Shown here in pieces: positions 1-11,967 of a stretch of 64,000 bases of DNA. How positions within the stretch are numbered: position 1 is the first letter of the stretch; each line of letters opens with the position of its first letter. The DNA comes from Pseudarthrobacter sp. L1SW (GTDB taxonomy: Bacteria; Actinomycetota; Actinomycetes; Actinomycetales; Micrococcaceae): positions 1-64,000 of the forward strand of contig NZ_CP078079.1 of NCBI RefSeq assembly GCF_020809045.1. Direction: 5' to 3'. The position numbers were made by a program, and so were the translations under genes. The notes beneath the pieces were generated by a model that was not told the DNA's origin, made no database searches, and saw nothing but the letters and a program-made list of their open reading frames with translations.

Positions 1-1425
1 ATGACAGTAGACGAAGCCAACCACGCCAATACTGTCGGAAGTTCCTGGCGGCGCGTTGTCAGCCTCCTGGAACAGGACCACCGTGTTTCACCTCGGCAGC
101 GTGGCTTTGTCATCCTTGCCCAGGCCCAGGGCCTGATCGGGTCCACCCTCCTGGTGGCCGTTCCCAACGAGCTCACCCGCGAAGTGCTCCAGACCCAGGT
201 CAAGGACGCCCTGGACGACGCACTGCACAACGTTTTCTCCGAGGACATCCGGTGCGCCATCGACGTGGATACGGACCTGGTGCCCATCCACAAGGAACCC
301 GAACCCGTCGTCGTCGAGCCTTCCTTCTCCCCGGACCAGCTCATCGAGCAGAAGCCGCAGCCCATGCTGCCCAGCACCTCCCATGAATTCGGCCGCCTGA
401 ACCCGAAGTACGTCTTCGACACCTTCGTCATTGGTTCCTCCAACCGCTTTGCCCATGCTGCCGCCGTCGCCGTCGCCGAAGCACCCGCAAAGGCCTACAA
501 CCCGCTGTTCATCTACGGTGACTCCGGCCTGGGCAAGACGCACCTTTTGCACGCCATCGGCCACTACGCCCGGCGGCTCTACAGCGGCATCCGGGTCCGC
601 TACGTCAACTCGGAAGAGTTCACCAACGACTTCATCAACTCCATCCGTGACGATGAAGGCGCCAGCTTCAAGACCACGTACCGCAACGTGGACGTACTGC
701 TCATCGATGACATCCAGTTCCTCGCGGGCAAGGACCGGACGCTGGAGGAGTTCTTCCACACGTTCAATTCCCTGCACAACAACAACAAGCAGGTGGTCAT
801 CACCTCGGACCAGCCGCCCAAGTTGCTGGCAGGGTTCGAGGACCGGATGAAGTCCCGCTTCGAGTGGGGCCTGCTCACGGACATCCAGCCGCCGGAACTC
901 GAAACCCGCATCGCCATCCTCCGCAAGAAGGCCCTGAGTGAAGGCCTGTCCGCTCCCGATGACGCGCTGGAATACATCGCATCCAAGATCTCCAGCAACA
1001 TCCGTGAACTTGAAGGCGCCCTGATTCGGGTCACTGCCTTTGCAAGCCTCAACCGCCAGCCCGTGGATGTGGCACTCGCGGAAATGGTCCTCAAGGACCT
1101 CATTACCGACGACGGCGCCCAGGAGATCACGTCCAGCCAGATCCTCCAGCAGACCGCGGAGTACTTCAAGCTGAGCATGGAAGAGCTGTGCAGCAAGTCG
1201 CGGACCAGGACTCTGGTGACCGCACGCCAGATTGCCATGTACCTCTGCCGCGAACTCACGGACATGTCGCTGCCGAAGATCGGCCAGGAACTCGGCGGCC
1301 GCGACCACACCACCGTGATCCACGCTGACAGGAAGATCCGCGAGCTGATGGCCGAGCGGCGTGTGATCTACAACCAGGTGACGGAATTGACCAACCGGAT
1401 CAAGCAGCAGCAGCGAGACTCCTAG
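1..1425 (+). CDS. dnaA: Chromosomal replication initiator DnaA
   Basis: DnaA is the AAA+ ATPase that binds 9-mer DnaA boxes and opens oriC. The 474-residue protein has the expected four-part layout: an N-terminal domain I (about 1-90), an acidic linker, an AAA+ core with Walker [10 protein letters not shown] at 173-181 and Walker B LLIDD at 233-237, and a C-terminal DNA-binding domain carrying the signature RDHTTVIHA at 434-442. Length is usual for actinobacteria. The ATG is base 1 of the window, so promoter and ribosome site lie outside. It is followed by an oriC-like spacer and dnaN, the standard bacterial order. A long antisense frame over the gene is a GC-rich shadow. Confidence 0.99.
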   Translation: MTVDEANHANTVGSSWRRVVSLLEQDHRVSPRQRGFVILAQAQGLIGSTLLVAVPNELTREVLQTQVKDALDDALHNVFSEDIRCAIDVDTDLVPIHKEPEPVVVEPSFSPDQLIEQKPQPMLPSTSHEFGRLNPKYVFDTFVIGSSNRFAHAAAVAVAEAPAKAYNPLFIYGDSGLGKTHLLHAIGHYARRLYSGIRVRYVNSEEFTNDFINSIRDDEGASFKTTYRNVDVLLIDDIQFLAGKDRTLEEFFHTFNSLHNNNKQVVITSDQPPKLLAGFEDRMKSRFEWGLLTDIQPPELETRIAILRKKALSEGLSAPDDALEYIASKISSNIRELEGALIRVTAFASLNRQPVDVALAEMVLKDLITDDGAQEITSSQILQQTAEYFKLSMEELCSKSRTRTLVTARQIAMYLCRELTDMSLPKIGQELGGRDHTTVIHADRKIRELMAERRVIYNQVTELTNRIKQQQRDS

Positions 1426-1948
1426 CCAGCGCACCTATACCTTATTAACAGGTGCATGTGGATAAGCCTGTGGATAGTTAAGGGGACAACCGCGGTTAAT
1501 GGGCTTAAAACCCTTAAGGCGCCTGTGGATTCGGAAAATCGCAAAAAATGTTCTCCCCATCCACACCCTGTTTAAAACCTGCGCCGCCCACACTGGATGA
1601 ACAGGGCTTAACCGCTGGATCCCGCGGTGAGGGGAGGTTATCCACAGTTTCCACAGCAGTTATTAACACTACTAATCCCAAAAAATTGAAATCCCTCAAA
1701 CAACAAGACCTGTGCACCCGTCCACACCGCACCAGGCCGGGCGGCCCTTAAGGCAGCCGGGACCATCGGGGATGGGTTAATCCCGGATCTTCCGGCTAAG
1801 CTGTCAGCAGCGCTCCCATCCTTGGGTTTTCGTGTGGTTCCCGCAGCACGGACCATGCAGGTTCAAGTGGCGGGGCAACACACTTTTTGGAACTGCCTGC
1901 GGGAAGTTCCAGGTCTATGGCAGCAGCAATGAAAGGCGGCACCCTTCC
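1426..1948. other. oriC-like dnaA-dnaN intergenic region
   Basis: This 523-base gene-free spacer between dnaA and dnaN is the expected actinobacterial replication origin. I see two perfect DnaA boxes: TGTGGATAA at 1457-1465 (minus orientation) and TTATCCACA at 1638-1646. Near matches include TGTGGATAG at 1469-1477 and TGTGGATTC at 1524-1532. An AT-rich stretch at about 1660-1710, rich in A runs and TTATTAACA-like words, is a candidate unwinding element. The right end, about 1750-1948, is GC-rich and should carry the dnaN promoter. Box positions are read directly; the origin role is inferred from position. Confidence 0.85.
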
Positions 1949-3073
1949 GTGAAGTTCAGAGTCGATCGGGACGTCCTGGCAGAAGCCGTCACCTGGACAG
2001 CCCGGTCGTTGTCTCCGCGGCCGCCCGTGCCCGTCCTGTCCGGCCTGCTGTTGAGGGCGGAAGCCGGCACCGTCAGTCTCTCCAGCTTTGACTACGAGAC
2101 GTCCGCCCGCCTGGAAATCGCGGCCGACGTCAGGGACGAAGGCACCATCCTGGTTTCCGGCCGGCTCCTGGCGGACATCTGCCGCAGCCTCCCCTCGGCA
2201 CCGGTGGACGTCGAAACGGATGGCAACAAAGTCACCCTGACCTGCCGCCGAAGCAGCTTCCACCTGGCCACGATGCCCGAGGCCGAGTACCCGCCTCTTC
2301 CCGCGCTCCCGGCCATCAGCGGAACGGTCCCCGGTGATGCCTTCGCCCAGGCGGTGTCACAGGTGATCATCGCTGCCAGCAAGGATGACACCCTGCCCAT
2401 CCTCACGGGCGTGCGGATGGAGATCGAGGACGACCTCATCACGCTGCTCGCCACTGACCGCTACCGCCTGGCGATGCGCGAAGTGCCGTGGAAGCCGGTC
2501 AACCCCGGTATCTCGACCAGTGCCCTGGTCAAGGCGAAAACCCTGAACGAAGTCGCAAAGACCCTCGGCAACAGCGGGGACATCAACCTGGCCCTCGCGG
2601 ACGACGACAGCAGGCTGATCGGTTTCGAAAGCGGCGGGCGGACCACCACCTCGCTGCTGGTGGACGGCGATTACCCCAAGATCCGCTCGCTGTTCCCGGA
2701 CTCGACTCCCATCCACGCCACGGTGCAGACCCAGGAGCTTGTTGAAGCCGTGCGCCGCGTCTCCCTTGTGGCTGAACGCAACACTCCGGTCCGGCTCGCC
2801 TTCACCCAGGGGCTCCTGAACCTGGACGCCGGAACGGGAGAGGACGCCCAGGCTTCCGAGGAACTCGAGGCCCAGCTGTCCGGTGATGACATCACGGTGG
2901 CCTTCAACCCCCACTACCTGGTGGAGGGCCTCAGCGTGATCGAAACCAAGTTTGTCCGGTTCTCGTTCACCACTGCGCCCAAGCCGGCCATGATCACAGC
3001 CCAGGCGGACGCCGACGGCGAGGACCAGGATGACTACCGCTACCTGGTGATGCCCGTCCGCCTCCCCAACTAA
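1949..3073 (+). CDS. dnaN: DNA polymerase III beta sliding clamp
   Basis: The beta clamp is a ring dimer that tethers DNA polymerase III to DNA and is a hub for RecF, ligase and repair polymerases. The 374-residue product starts VKFRVDRDVLAEAV and ends with the conserved tail YRYLVMPVRLPN, typical of DnaN. I chose the GTG at 1949 because the protein family starts at this KFRV motif and AAAGGCGG at 1933-1939 is a well-placed ribosome site; the open frame continues upstream to 1832 but that part is not DnaN-like. It lies after the oriC spacer and before gnd, as in Streptomyces. Confidence 0.97.
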   Translation: MKFRVDRDVLAEAVTWTARSLSPRPPVPVLSGLLLRAEAGTVSLSSFDYETSARLEIAADVRDEGTILVSGRLLADICRSLPSAPVDVETDGNKVTLTCRRSSFHLATMPEAEYPPLPALPAISGTVPGDAFAQAVSQVIIAASKDDTLPILTGVRMEIEDDLITLLATDRYRLAMREVPWKPVNPGISTSALVKAKTLNEVAKTLGNSGDINLALADDDSRLIGFESGGRTTTSLLVDGDYPKIRSLFPDSTPIHATVQTQELVEAVRRVSLVAERNTPVRLAFTQGLLNLDAGTGEDAQASEELEAQLSGDDITVAFNPHYLVEGLSVIETKFVRFSFTTAPKPAMITAQADADGEDQDDYRYLVMPVRLPN

Positions 3074-3081
3074 GTAGCGCC

Positions 3082-3113
3082 AAGTGTCGTTATGGACGTC
3101 CAAAACGACACTT
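3082..3113. repeat. Near-perfect 32-bp extragenic palindrome
   Basis: Nine bases after the dnaN stop lies an inverted repeat with perfect 10-base arms, AAGTGTCGTT at 3082-3091 and AACGACACTT at 3104-3113. The interior (GGACGTCC) is also self-complementary, so 15 of 16 positions pair across the centre. Flanking GTAGC (3074-3078) and GCTAC (3116-3120) extend the symmetry. No T-tract follows, so it is not a classic terminator. It could be a REP-like dispersed element, a protein site or a factor-independent mRNA end. I saw no second copy in the window. Confidence 0.7.
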
Positions 3114-3176
3114 ACTGCTACCTGGTTTGGCAGCCCACGATTGTTCCCGCACCCTAGCGCAGAAGGAAGTTCCACA

Positions 3177-4061
3177 ATGCACATTGGACTGATCGGCCTT
3201 GGCAAAATGGGATTCAATATGCGCGAACGCCTGCGCAAGGGCGGCGTGGAGGTCACGGGCTTCGACCGGAACCCCGATGTCACGGACGTCGCAACCCTCA
3301 ATGAACTCCTTGCCGCAGTCCCGGTGCCGCGGCTGATCTGGGTGATGGTTCCCGCCGGCGAGATCACGGACGCCGTCATCAAAGAACTGGGCGACAAGCT
3401 CACCGAGGGCGACCTGGTGATCGACGGCGGAAACTCGCGCTTCACCGAGGACCAGAAACACGGCGAACTCCTCGCTGCCAAGGGAATCCGCTTCGCGGAC
3501 TGCGGCGTGTCCGGCGGAGTCTGGGGCCTGCAGAACGGCTACGGCCTGATGGCAGGCGGCGATGCGGCGGACATTGAACGCGCACTTCCGGTGTTTGATG
3601 CCCTGCGCCCGGAGGGCGAACGCGAGGACAGCTTTGTCCACGTCGGCGGTATCGGCGCAGGCCACTACGCCAAGATGGTCCACAACGGGATCGAATACGG
3701 CCTGATGCAGGCGTACGCCGAGGGCTACCAGCTGCTGGCTTCCAAGGACATCATCAGCGACCTTCCCGGCACGTTCCGCGCCTGGCAAAAAGGCACGGTG
3801 GTCCGGTCCTGGCTGCTGGACCTGCTGGTCAAGGCACTTGATGAGGACCCGGGGCTGCAGAACATCGACGACTACGTCGAGGATTCGGGCGAGGGCAGGT
3901 GGACCGTGGAAGAGGCCATCGCCAACGCAATTCCCGCTCCGGCCATCACGGCGGCACTGTTCGCCCGCTTCGAATCGCGCGAGGACAGCTCCCCGGCCAT
4001 GAAGATGGTGTCCGCACTGCGCCACCAGTTCGGCGGACACGCCACCCGTCCCGCCAAGTAG
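3177..4061 (+). CDS. gnd: 6-phosphogluconate dehydrogenase, short type
   Basis: Oxidatively decarboxylates 6-phosphogluconate to ribulose 5-phosphate in the pentose phosphate pathway. The 294-residue protein begins MHIGLIGLGKMGFNM, a Rossmann GxGxxG nucleotide fold, followed by the substrate motif DCGVSGGVWG and the catalytic-helix region with HNGIEYG. It belongs to the short (about 300-residue) class rather than the 470-residue class. The ATG at 3177 is preceded by GAAGGAAG; the frame extends upstream to 3084 through the palindrome, which I reject as start. The gene sits between dnaN and recF, a placement also seen in Streptomyces. It is a metabolic gene inside the replication cluster with no obvious replication role. 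Confidence 0.95.
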   Translation: MHIGLIGLGKMGFNMRERLRKGGVEVTGFDRNPDVTDVATLNELLAAVPVPRLIWVMVPAGEITDAVIKELGDKLTEGDLVIDGGNSRFTEDQKHGELLAAKGIRFADCGVSGGVWGLQNGYGLMAGGDAADIERALPVFDALRPEGEREDSFVHVGGIGAGHYAKMVHNGIEYGLMQAYAEGYQLLASKDIISDLPGTFRAWQKGTVVRSWLLDLLVKALDEDPGLQNIDDYVEDSGEGRWTVEEAIANAIPAPAITAALFARFESREDSSPAMKMVSALRHQFGGHATRPAK

Positions 4062-4107
4062 CATCCACCCGGGAACCGTCCAGGTTCCCAGAATTGCCGA
4101 AAACCGC

Positions 4108-5319
4108 GTGTACCTCGAACACCTCTCCCTGACCGACTTCCGCAGCTACGCCCAGGTTGACCTTGCCCTGGGTCCGGGAGTCACCGTCCTGGTTGGATAC
4201 AACGGCATTGGCAAGACCAACCTGATGGAGGCCATCGGCTACCTGGCCACCCTCAGCTCCCACCGCGTCAGCTCGGATGCACCCCTCCTGCGGTTTGGAA
4301 CGGACCGGGCTTTGGTGCGGGCACGCCTGGTCCGGGGCGGGCAGACCACGGTCCTGGAACTTGAGATCAACGCCGGCCGGGCAAACCGCGGCCGGATCAA
4401 CCGCAGCAATCCGGTACGCGCGCGCGACCTGCTGGGCATCTGCCAGACCGTCCTCTTCGCTCCCGAAGACCTGGCCCTGGTCAAGGGGGATCCCTCGAAC
4501 CGGCGCCGCTTCCTGGACGAGCTGCTCGCCAGCCTCATCCCGCACCATGCCGCAACGCGCAGCGACTATGACCGCGTGCTGAAGCAGCGCAATGCCCTGC
4601 TGAAGTCCGCCCGGGCGGGTAAGTTCACCTCCGCCCATGAGGCAACCCTTGATGTGTGGGACCAGCACATGGCGAAGGCGGGCGCTGAACTGCTCCATGC
4701 CAGGCTCGAGCTGGTGGAGCGGCTCCGCCCGCACCTGGCGCGTGCCTATGCGGACCTGACCGACGCGTCTAAACCGGCAGACGCCCTCTACCGCTCCACC
4801 CTCCAGAACCAGATGGACGACGACGGCGCCGCGCTTCCTTCCGCGGCCGGCACCGCGGGCGGAGGTACTTCGGCGGACGTGGAAGACCTGCGCCAGTTCT
4901 CGGTGGACCAGTTGGCGGAGCGGTACGTCCGAGCCTTCGCCGAATCACGCCGGAAGGAACTCGAACGGGGCATTTCGCTCGTTGGACCGCACCGCGACGA
5001 ACTGGAACTGATCCTGGGCCAGGCGCCCGCCAAGGGCTATGCCTCCCATGGCGAAACCTGGTCCATGTGCCTCTCCCTGCGGCTCGCCTCCTATTACGTA
5101 ATGCTGGACGACGCCCGTACCGGAGGTTCCGCTCCCATCCTGATCCTCGACGACGTTTTTGCCGAGCTGGACGTCCAGCGGCGGCGTAAACTGGCCGCAA
5201 TAGTCTCCGGCGCTGAGCAGGTCCTGGTGACCGCCGCCGTCGACGCCGACATCCCGGAAGAGCTGTCCGGACGGCGGGTGAAGGTCATCCCGGGAGGAAT
5301 TGATGAGCAGGGACAATGA
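4108..5319 (+). CDS. recF: DNA replication/repair protein RecF
   Basis: RecF is an SMC-like ATPase that loads RecA at gaps with RecO and RecR. The 403-residue protein starts YLEHLSLTDFRSY after a GTG initiator, has Walker A GYNGIGKTN at 30-38, and near the C-terminus the signature and Walker B region ILILDDVFAELD. Length is normal for actinobacterial RecF. Its last 17 bases overlap the start of the following DUF721 gene, which suggests coupled translation. A low-complexity Ala/Gly stretch near residues 235-255 is probably a surface loop. Confidence 0.96.
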   Translation: MYLEHLSLTDFRSYAQVDLALGPGVTVLVGYNGIGKTNLMEAIGYLATLSSHRVSSDAPLLRFGTDRALVRARLVRGGQTTVLELEINAGRANRGRINRSNPVRARDLLGICQTVLFAPEDLALVKGDPSNRRRFLDELLASLIPHHAATRSDYDRVLKQRNALLKSARAGKFTSAHEATLDVWDQHMAKAGAELLHARLELVERLRPHLARAYADLTDASKPADALYRSTLQNQMDDDGAALPSAAGTAGGGTSADVEDLRQFSVDQLAERYVRAFAESRRKELERGISLVGPHRDELELILGQAPAKGYASHGETWSMCLSLRLASYYVMLDDARTGGSAPILILDDVFAELDVQRRRKLAAIVSGAEQVLVTAAVDADIPEELSGRRVKVIPGGIDEQGQ

Positions 5320-5863
5320 GAAAGGCGGCGGGCTGCAGCCCGGCCGCGACCCCGACAACATCGACGCCCCGCAGGTTGCCCTGAACCGGATGCGGGAGGC
5401 CGCCGCGGCGCGCGGCGAAATCCGCAGGGCAGCCCACCGCCCGGGCACCTCAAAGGCCAAAAAAGGCACCCGCGACACCCGCGGCTTCAGCCAGTTCCAT
5501 GGCACCGGCCGCGACCCCCTTGGCCTGGGCAAGGTGGTGGGACGCCTGGTGGCGGAACGCGGCTGGACCTCCCCGGTGGCGGTGGGATCCGTGATGGCCG
5601 AGTGGGCAACCCTGGTTGGCCCTGAGATCTCGGCCCACTGCACCCCGGAAAGCTTCACCGATACCACCCTGCACGTCCGCTGTGACTCAACTGCCTGGGC
5701 CACCCAGCTGCGGCTCCTCAGTACCAGCCTCCTCGAGAAGTTCCGGGTGGAGCTGGGCGACGGAGTTGTCACCAGCATCCAGGTGCTTGGCCCTGCGGCG
5801 CCGAGCTGGCGCAAGGGCGGGCGCTCGGTAAACGGCCGCGGCCCCCGGGACACGTACGGGTAG
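5303..5863 (+). CDS. DUF721 protein, DciA-type helicase loader candidate
   Basis: The 186-residue protein carries a DUF721 domain in its C-terminal half (about 65-165): GLGKVVGRLVAERGW, then WATLVGPEISAHC and LHVRCDSTAWATQLRLLS. DUF721 proteins include DciA, the ancestral loader or operator of the DnaB helicase in bacteria lacking DnaC or DnaI; the mycobacterial homologue lies at the same place after recF. The N-terminal third is basic and poorly ordered. I start at ATG 5303, five bases after the site GGGAGG at 5292-5297; a TTG at 5300 is possible. It overlaps recF by 17 bases. The loader role is inferred from family and position. Confidence 0.9.
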   Translation: MSRDNEKGGGLQPGRDPDNIDAPQVALNRMREAAAARGEIRRAAHRPGTSKAKKGTRDTRGFSQFHGTGRDPLGLGKVVGRLVAERGWTSPVAVGSVMAEWATLVGPEISAHCTPESFTDTTLHVRCDSTAWATQLRLLSTSLLEKFRVELGDGVVTSIQVLGPAAPSWRKGGRSVNGRGPRDTYG

Positions 5864-5875
5864 TGCCGGGGGCCG
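5839..5875 (+). terminator. Hairpin at the end of the DUF721 gene
   Basis: Perfect 10-base arms CGGCCCCCGG (5839-5848) and CCGGGGGCCG (5866-5875) enclose the stop codon of the DUF721 gene. The stem is all G-C. Only a short pyrimidine run follows, so it is a hairpin terminator or mRNA-end stabiliser rather than a textbook T-tract terminator. Confidence 0.5.
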
Positions 5876-6245
5876 GACTCTTGATAATCCGCCCAACGGC
5901 GTGTAGAGCGCTGTAGGGGATGGAGGGCGTATAGGCACCCGGAGGCCGCACTTCCAGCTCGCCCAAGGCGCGGTCAACGCCCTCGCACGGGCACACCACT
6001 GTCCGCCGACGGCCCTGGAATGCGGGGAAATGGGCCGCCGCGCGGTAGAATCGTTGTAGATAACTGGGCGCGGGTGAAACGTTGACTGAGTCCGTTTTCC
6101 GCGCGCCCACAGCACGCGGAGCGCGGATCCCCACCGTCAGCAGGCCACCGGCGCTATAAGTTTGTGCCTGTTGGCGGATGACTTTCCTGGGTCCAGGAGG
6201 GGATTCGGCCGGCCATCATCGAGAACAGAGGAGTCGACAGCGCCT
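5876..6245 (+). other. Spacer upstream of gyrB
   Basis: About 370 bases with no convincing gene. It should contain the gyrBA promoter and possibly supercoiling-sensitive control. Weak promoter-like words are TAGAAT near 6046 and TATAAG near 6155, but I cannot match either to a good -35 box. AACAGAGGAG just before the GTG start serves as the gyrB ribosome site. Several short frames here are not supported by codon pattern or initiation signals. Confidence 0.5.
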
Positions 6246-8333
<2,088 letters not shown>

Positions 8334-8389
8334 GAAGCACATTTTCCTAATATTCGAACACTGACATATACCTGAAACGGAAATTATAA

Positions 8390-11068
8390 ATGAGCGACGA
8401 AACACCCGAGAACCCGGCCCCCGACGCCGGTACTCCGGACACCGTTCTTGAAGGCGACGTGCTGATCGACCGCGTGGAGCAGGTGGACCTCCAGACAGAA
8501 ATGCAGCGGTCCTACCTGGACTACGCCATGGCTGTCATCGTGGGCCGTGCCCTCCCCGACGTGCGGGACGGCCTGAAGCCGGTCCACCGCCGGGTCCTTT
8601 ACGCAATGTTCGACGGCGGCTACCGGCCGGACCGTTCCTTCAACAAGTGTGCCCGTGTGGTGGGCGAGGTGATGGGCCAGTACCACCCCCACGGCGATAC
8701 GGCCATCTACGACGCTTTGGTCCGCCTGATCCAGGACTGGACCATGCGCTACCCGCTGGCCCTCGGCCAGGGCAACTTCGGCTCCCCGGGCAACGACGGC
8801 GCTGCCGCACCCCGGTACACCGAAACGAAAATGGCCCCGCTTGCCATGGAAATGGTCCGGGACATCGACGAGGAAACCGTCGACTTCCAGGACAACTACG
8901 ACGGCAAGAACCAGGAACCCACCATCCTGCCTGCCAGGTTCCCCAACCTGCTGGTGAACGGGTCCTCCGGCATCGCCGTCGGCATGGCCACCAACATTCC
9001 GCCGCACAACCTCCGCGAAGTAGCGGACGGCGTGCAGTGGTACCTGGCCAACCCCGACGCCAGCCGCGAGGAACTGCTGGAAGAACTCCTGTTGCGGGTC
9101 AAGGGTCCGGATTTCCCCACCGGCGCCACCATCCTGGGCCACAAGGGAATCGAGGATGCCTACCGGACCGGCCGCGGCTCCGTCACGATGCGTGCCGTGG
9201 TGAACGTGGAAGAGCTGCAGGGACGCACCTGCCTGGTGGTCACCGAGCTGCCCTATCAGGCAAACCCGGACAACCTGGCCATCAAGATCGCCGAGCTGGT
9301 CAAGGACGGCAAGATCCAGGGCATCGCGGACCTCCGTGATGAAACCTCCGGCCGCACCGGACAGCGGCTGGTCATTGTCCTCAAGCGCGATGCCGTGGCC
9401 AAGGTGGTGCTGAACAACCTCTACAAGCACACCGAACTGCAGAGCAACTTCTCCGCCAATATGCTGGCCATTGTTGACGGCGTGCCCCGCACCCTGAGCC
9501 TGGACGCGTTCATCCGGCACTGGGTGACGCACCAGATGGACGTCATCGCCCGCCGCACCCGGTACCGGCTGCGCAAGGCGGAGGAAGAAGCCCACATCCT
9601 GCGGGCGCTGCTGAAGGCACTGGACATGCTGGACGAGGTCATCGCCCTCATCCGTGCTTCCAACACCACCGAAGCGGCACGCGACGGCCTGATGGAACTG
9701 CTGGACATCGACGAACTGCAGGCCAGGGCGATCCTGGATATGCAGCTGCGCCGCCTCGCCGCCCTGGAGCGCCAAAAAATCCAGGACCGGCACGCCGAAC
9801 TTGAAGCGCTGATCGCCGAGTACAACCAGATCCTTGGCTCGGAGCAGCGCCAGCGCGAGATCATCAGCACCGAGCTCGGCGAGATCGTGGACAAGCATGG
9901 AGATGACCGCCGCACCCGGATCCTCATGGGGTTCGACGGCGACATGTCCATGGAGGACCTCATTCCCGAAGAGGAAATGGTGGTCACCATTACCCGCGGC
10001 GGCTACGTCAAGCGCACCCGCAGCGACAACTACCGTTCGCAGCAGCGCGGCGGCAAGGGCATCAAGGGTGCCCAACTCCGTGGGGACGACGTCGTGGAGC
10101 ACTTCTTCGTTACCACCACCCACCACTGGCTGCTGTTCTTCACCAACCTGGGCCGCGTGTACCGGGCCAAGGCCTATGAGCTGATGGAAGCGGGCCGCGA
10201 CGCCAAGGGCCAGCACGTGGCCAACCTGATGGCGTTCCAGCCGGACGAACACATCGCCCAGGTCCTGGACTTGAAGGACTACCAGCAGGCTCCCTACCTG
10301 GTCCTGGCCACAAAGCGCGGCCTGGTGAAGAAGACCCGGCTCGAGGACTACGACACCAACCGGTCCGCCGGCGTGATTGCCATCAACCTGCGCGACGGCG
10401 ACGAGCTGGTGTCCGCGCAGCTGGTGTCGGAAACCGACGACCTGCTGCTGGTCTCCCGCAAGGGCCAGTCCATCCGCTTCACCGCCACCGAGGATGCCCT
10501 CCGGCCCATGGGCCGGGCAACGTCCGGTGTCACCGGCATGAAGTTCCGTGAGGAGGACGAACTGCTCGCCGCCAATGTGGTGACCGATGGCTCCTACGTC
10601 TTCATCGTGACCGAGGGCGGGTACGCCAAGCGCACTGCGGTTGAAGAATACCGGCTCCAGGGACGCGGCGGGCTGGGCATCAAGGTAGCCAAGCTCGCGG
10701 AAGAACGCGGCGACCTGGTGGGCGCGCTGATCGTCCAGGAAGAGGACGAGGTGCTGGTGGTCATGGAGGGCGGCAAAGTGGTCCGCTCCTCCGTTGCCGG
10801 AGTCCCCGCCAAGGGACGGGACACCATGGGCGTGATCTTCGCCAAGCCGGACAAAAACGACCGGATTATCGAGGTGGCACGCAACAGCGAACGCGGCCTC
10901 GAGGGCGAGGAATCGCCGGAGGATGACGTAACGTTGGCTGAAGACGGCGGATCCCTCGAGGAATCAGCCAGCCCAGCATTGGCAGAAGAACCACCGGCCG
11001 TTGAGTCAGAGGACGCCTCGGGCAACGCTGAGCCGAACGAAGACTACACGGAGGTAACGAGTGAGTAA
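8390..11068 (+). CDS. gyrA: DNA gyrase subunit A
   Basis: DNA-cleaving and rejoining subunit of gyrase. The 892-residue protein has the 5Y-CAP domain with catalytic Tyr143 in APRYTETKM, the quinolone-determining segment GDTAIYD (102-108, with Thr104 at the position of E. coli Ser83 and Asp108 at Asp87), and a C-terminal beta-pinwheel with the GyrA-box QRGGKGIKG. The last 70 residues form an acidic Glu/Ser/Ala tail, longer than in E. coli. The ATG follows a weak site. Its last 8 bases overlap the next gene, indicating co-transcription. Confidence 0.98.
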   Translation: MSDETPENPAPDAGTPDTVLEGDVLIDRVEQVDLQTEMQRSYLDYAMAVIVGRALPDVRDGLKPVHRRVLYAMFDGGYRPDRSFNKCARVVGEVMGQYHPHGDTAIYDALVRLIQDWTMRYPLALGQGNFGSPGNDGAAAPRYTETKMAPLAMEMVRDIDEETVDFQDNYDGKNQEPTILPARFPNLLVNGSSGIAVGMATNIPPHNLREVADGVQWYLANPDASREELLEELLLRVKGPDFPTGATILGHKGIEDAYRTGRGSVTMRAVVNVEELQGRTCLVVTELPYQANPDNLAIKIAELVKDGKIQGIADLRDETSGRTGQRLVIVLKRDAVAKVVLNNLYKHTELQSNFSANMLAIVDGVPRTLSLDAFIRHWVTHQMDVIARRTRYRLRKAEEEAHILRALLKALDMLDEVIALIRASNTTEAARDGLMELLDIDELQARAILDMQLRRLAALERQKIQDRHAELEALIAEYNQILGSEQRQREIISTELGEIVDKHGDDRRTRILMGFDGDMSMEDLIPEEEMVVTITRGGYVKRTRSDNYRSQQRGGKGIKGAQLRGDDVVEHFFVTTTHHWLLFFTNLGRVYRAKAYELMEAGRDAKGQHVANLMAFQPDEHIAQVLDLKDYQQAPYLVLATKRGLVKKTRLEDYDTNRSAGVIAINLRDGDELVSAQLVSETDDLLLVSRKGQSIRFTATEDALRPMGRATSGVTGMKFREEDELLAANVVTDGSYVFIVTEGGYAKRTAVEEYRLQGRGGLGIKVAKLAEERGDLVGALIVQEEDEVLVVMEGGKVVRSSVAGVPAKGRDTMGVIFAKPDKNDRIIEVARNSERGLEGEESPEDDVTLAEDGGSLEESASPALAEEPPAVESEDASGNAEPNEDYTEVTSE

Positions 11069-11729
11069 TCCCGACTCATTTCCCAAGTCGAACAGTACCG
11101 TTCCCGACGGCAGCCGGCCCTCAGCCGCTCCGCGGGTAAACGCCCCCGTTCGTCCGCAGCAGCGCCCTGCCGCAGCTGCCGGTGCCCCGGGGCAGCGCCC
11201 CGCGGTTCCCGGCCAGCGCCCGGCCCAGGGCGACCGGCCGGCAGGACAGCCGGGCCAGCGTCCCATGGGACAGCCCGGCCAGCGCCCGGCACCCGGCCAG
11301 CGTCCGCCGTCGGGCTCTCCCGGGCAAGGCACCCCCGGCCTGGTCAAGCCTGCTCCGAAAGCCAAGGTCCGGCGTGCACGGCTGCTGATCAGCAAGGTGG
11401 ACCCGTGGTCCGTCCTCAAGATGGCATTCCTGCTGTCCGTGGCACTGGGAATTGTCACGGTGGTGGCCGCCATTGTCCTGTGGACCGTTCTTGACCTCAC
11501 GGGCATTTTCGACCAGGTGGACAGCCTGTTGGGTACCCTGGCTGGCACCGAGGGCGGCGGCTTTGAGTTGAAGAAGGTTGCTTCCCTGGGACAGGTGGCA
11601 TCCTTCGCCACCATCATCGCGGTGGTGAACGTGGTCCTGCTGACCGCTCTCTCCATGCTCTCCGCCGTGCTCTACAACATCTCTGCCACCCTGGTGGGCG
11701 GCATTGGCGTTACCCTCACGGACGACTAG
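11061..11729 (+). CDS. DUF3566 membrane protein
   Basis: The 222-residue protein has a basic, Pro/Gln/Gly-rich N-terminal half (about 20-95) with many GQRPA-like short repeats. A C-terminal DUF3566 domain follows, with two membrane segments (about 112-138 and 192-215). The domain begins [17 protein letters not shown], the family hallmark. Function is not established; the gene follows gyrA in many actinobacteria, including the Rv0007-type protein of mycobacteria. GTG at 11061 overlaps gyrA by 8 bases and is preceded by GGAGG. The disordered cytoplasmic tail suggests protein or DNA contacts, but that is inference. Confidence 0.9.
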   Translation: MSNPDSFPKSNSTVPDGSRPSAAPRVNAPVRPQQRPAAAAGAPGQRPAVPGQRPAQGDRPAGQPGQRPMGQPGQRPAPGQRPPSGSPGQGTPGLVKPAPKAKVRRARLLISKVDPWSVLKMAFLLSVALGIVTVVAAIVLWTVLDLTGIFDQVDSLLGTLAGTEGGGFELKKVASLGQVASFATIIAVVNVVLLTALSMLSAVLYNISATLVGGIGVTLTDD

Positions 11730-11737
11730 GTCCCCGC

Positions 11738-11762
11738 TTTCGCCGGCCACATACCGGCGAAA
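11738..11762 (+). terminator. Hairpin after gyrA-DUF3566
   Basis: Perfect 9-base arms TTTCGCCGG (11738-11746) and CCGGCGAAA (11754-11762) with a 7-base loop lie eight bases after the stop. There is no long T-tract, but the position fits the end of the gyrBA-DUF3566 transcript. Confidence 0.6.
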
Positions 11763-11771
11763 AGGTCCGAT

Positions 11772-11800
11772 TTGAGATCGGGCCGGGATGTGCTGTAAAG
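11772..11800 (+). promoter_or_regulatory. Candidate promoter of tRNA-Ile
   Basis: TTGAGA at 11772-11777 and GTAAAG at 11795-11800 are separated by 17 bases, a plausible sigma-70-type promoter ending 26 bases before the mature tRNA. A GC-rich segment (CTCGGCCC) follows the -10, as expected of a stringently controlled discriminator region. Confidence 0.5.
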
Positions 11801-11826
11801 TCATGTCTCGGCCCGATGAGGCATCG

Positions 11827-11900
11827 GGGCGTATAGCTCAGGCGGTTAGAGCGCTTCGCTGATAACGAAGAGGTCCCAGGTTCAAGTCCTGGTACGCCCA
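11827..11900 (+). tRNA. tRNA-Ile(GAT)
   Basis: A 74-base cloverleaf: acceptor GGGCGTA pairs with TACGCCC, D-arm GCTCAGGCGGTTAGAGC, anticodon stem CTTCG/CGAAG with loop CTGATAA giving anticodon GAT, and T-arm CCAGGTTCAAGTCCTGG. Discriminator A is at 11900 and CCA is not encoded. It sits in the usual actinobacterial place after gyrA. Confidence 0.97.
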
Positions 11901-11967
11901 CGGAACCTGTGCAGGTTCGAGTAGGTCTGGTTCGCGTAACCCGCAGCCGGACCGGAACGGGGAGCAT

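Noticed and set aside
88..1434. 448-codon open frame antisense to dnaA
   Set aside because: No initiation signal, low-complexity composition and full overlap with a certain gene; a typical high-GC shadow frame.
6081..6109. TTGACT at 6081 as gyrB promoter
   Set aside because: The sequence 17 bases on is GCGCGC, not a -10 box.
8384..10252. 622-codon open frame antisense to gyrA
   Set aside because: Mirror of strong GC3 codon bias in gyrA; the translated protein has no domain-like pattern.
11182..11340. CRISPR-like or tandem DNA repeat (GQRPA-coding)
   Set aside because: The units vary in length and sequence and stay in frame within a coding region; it is a low-complexity protein segment.
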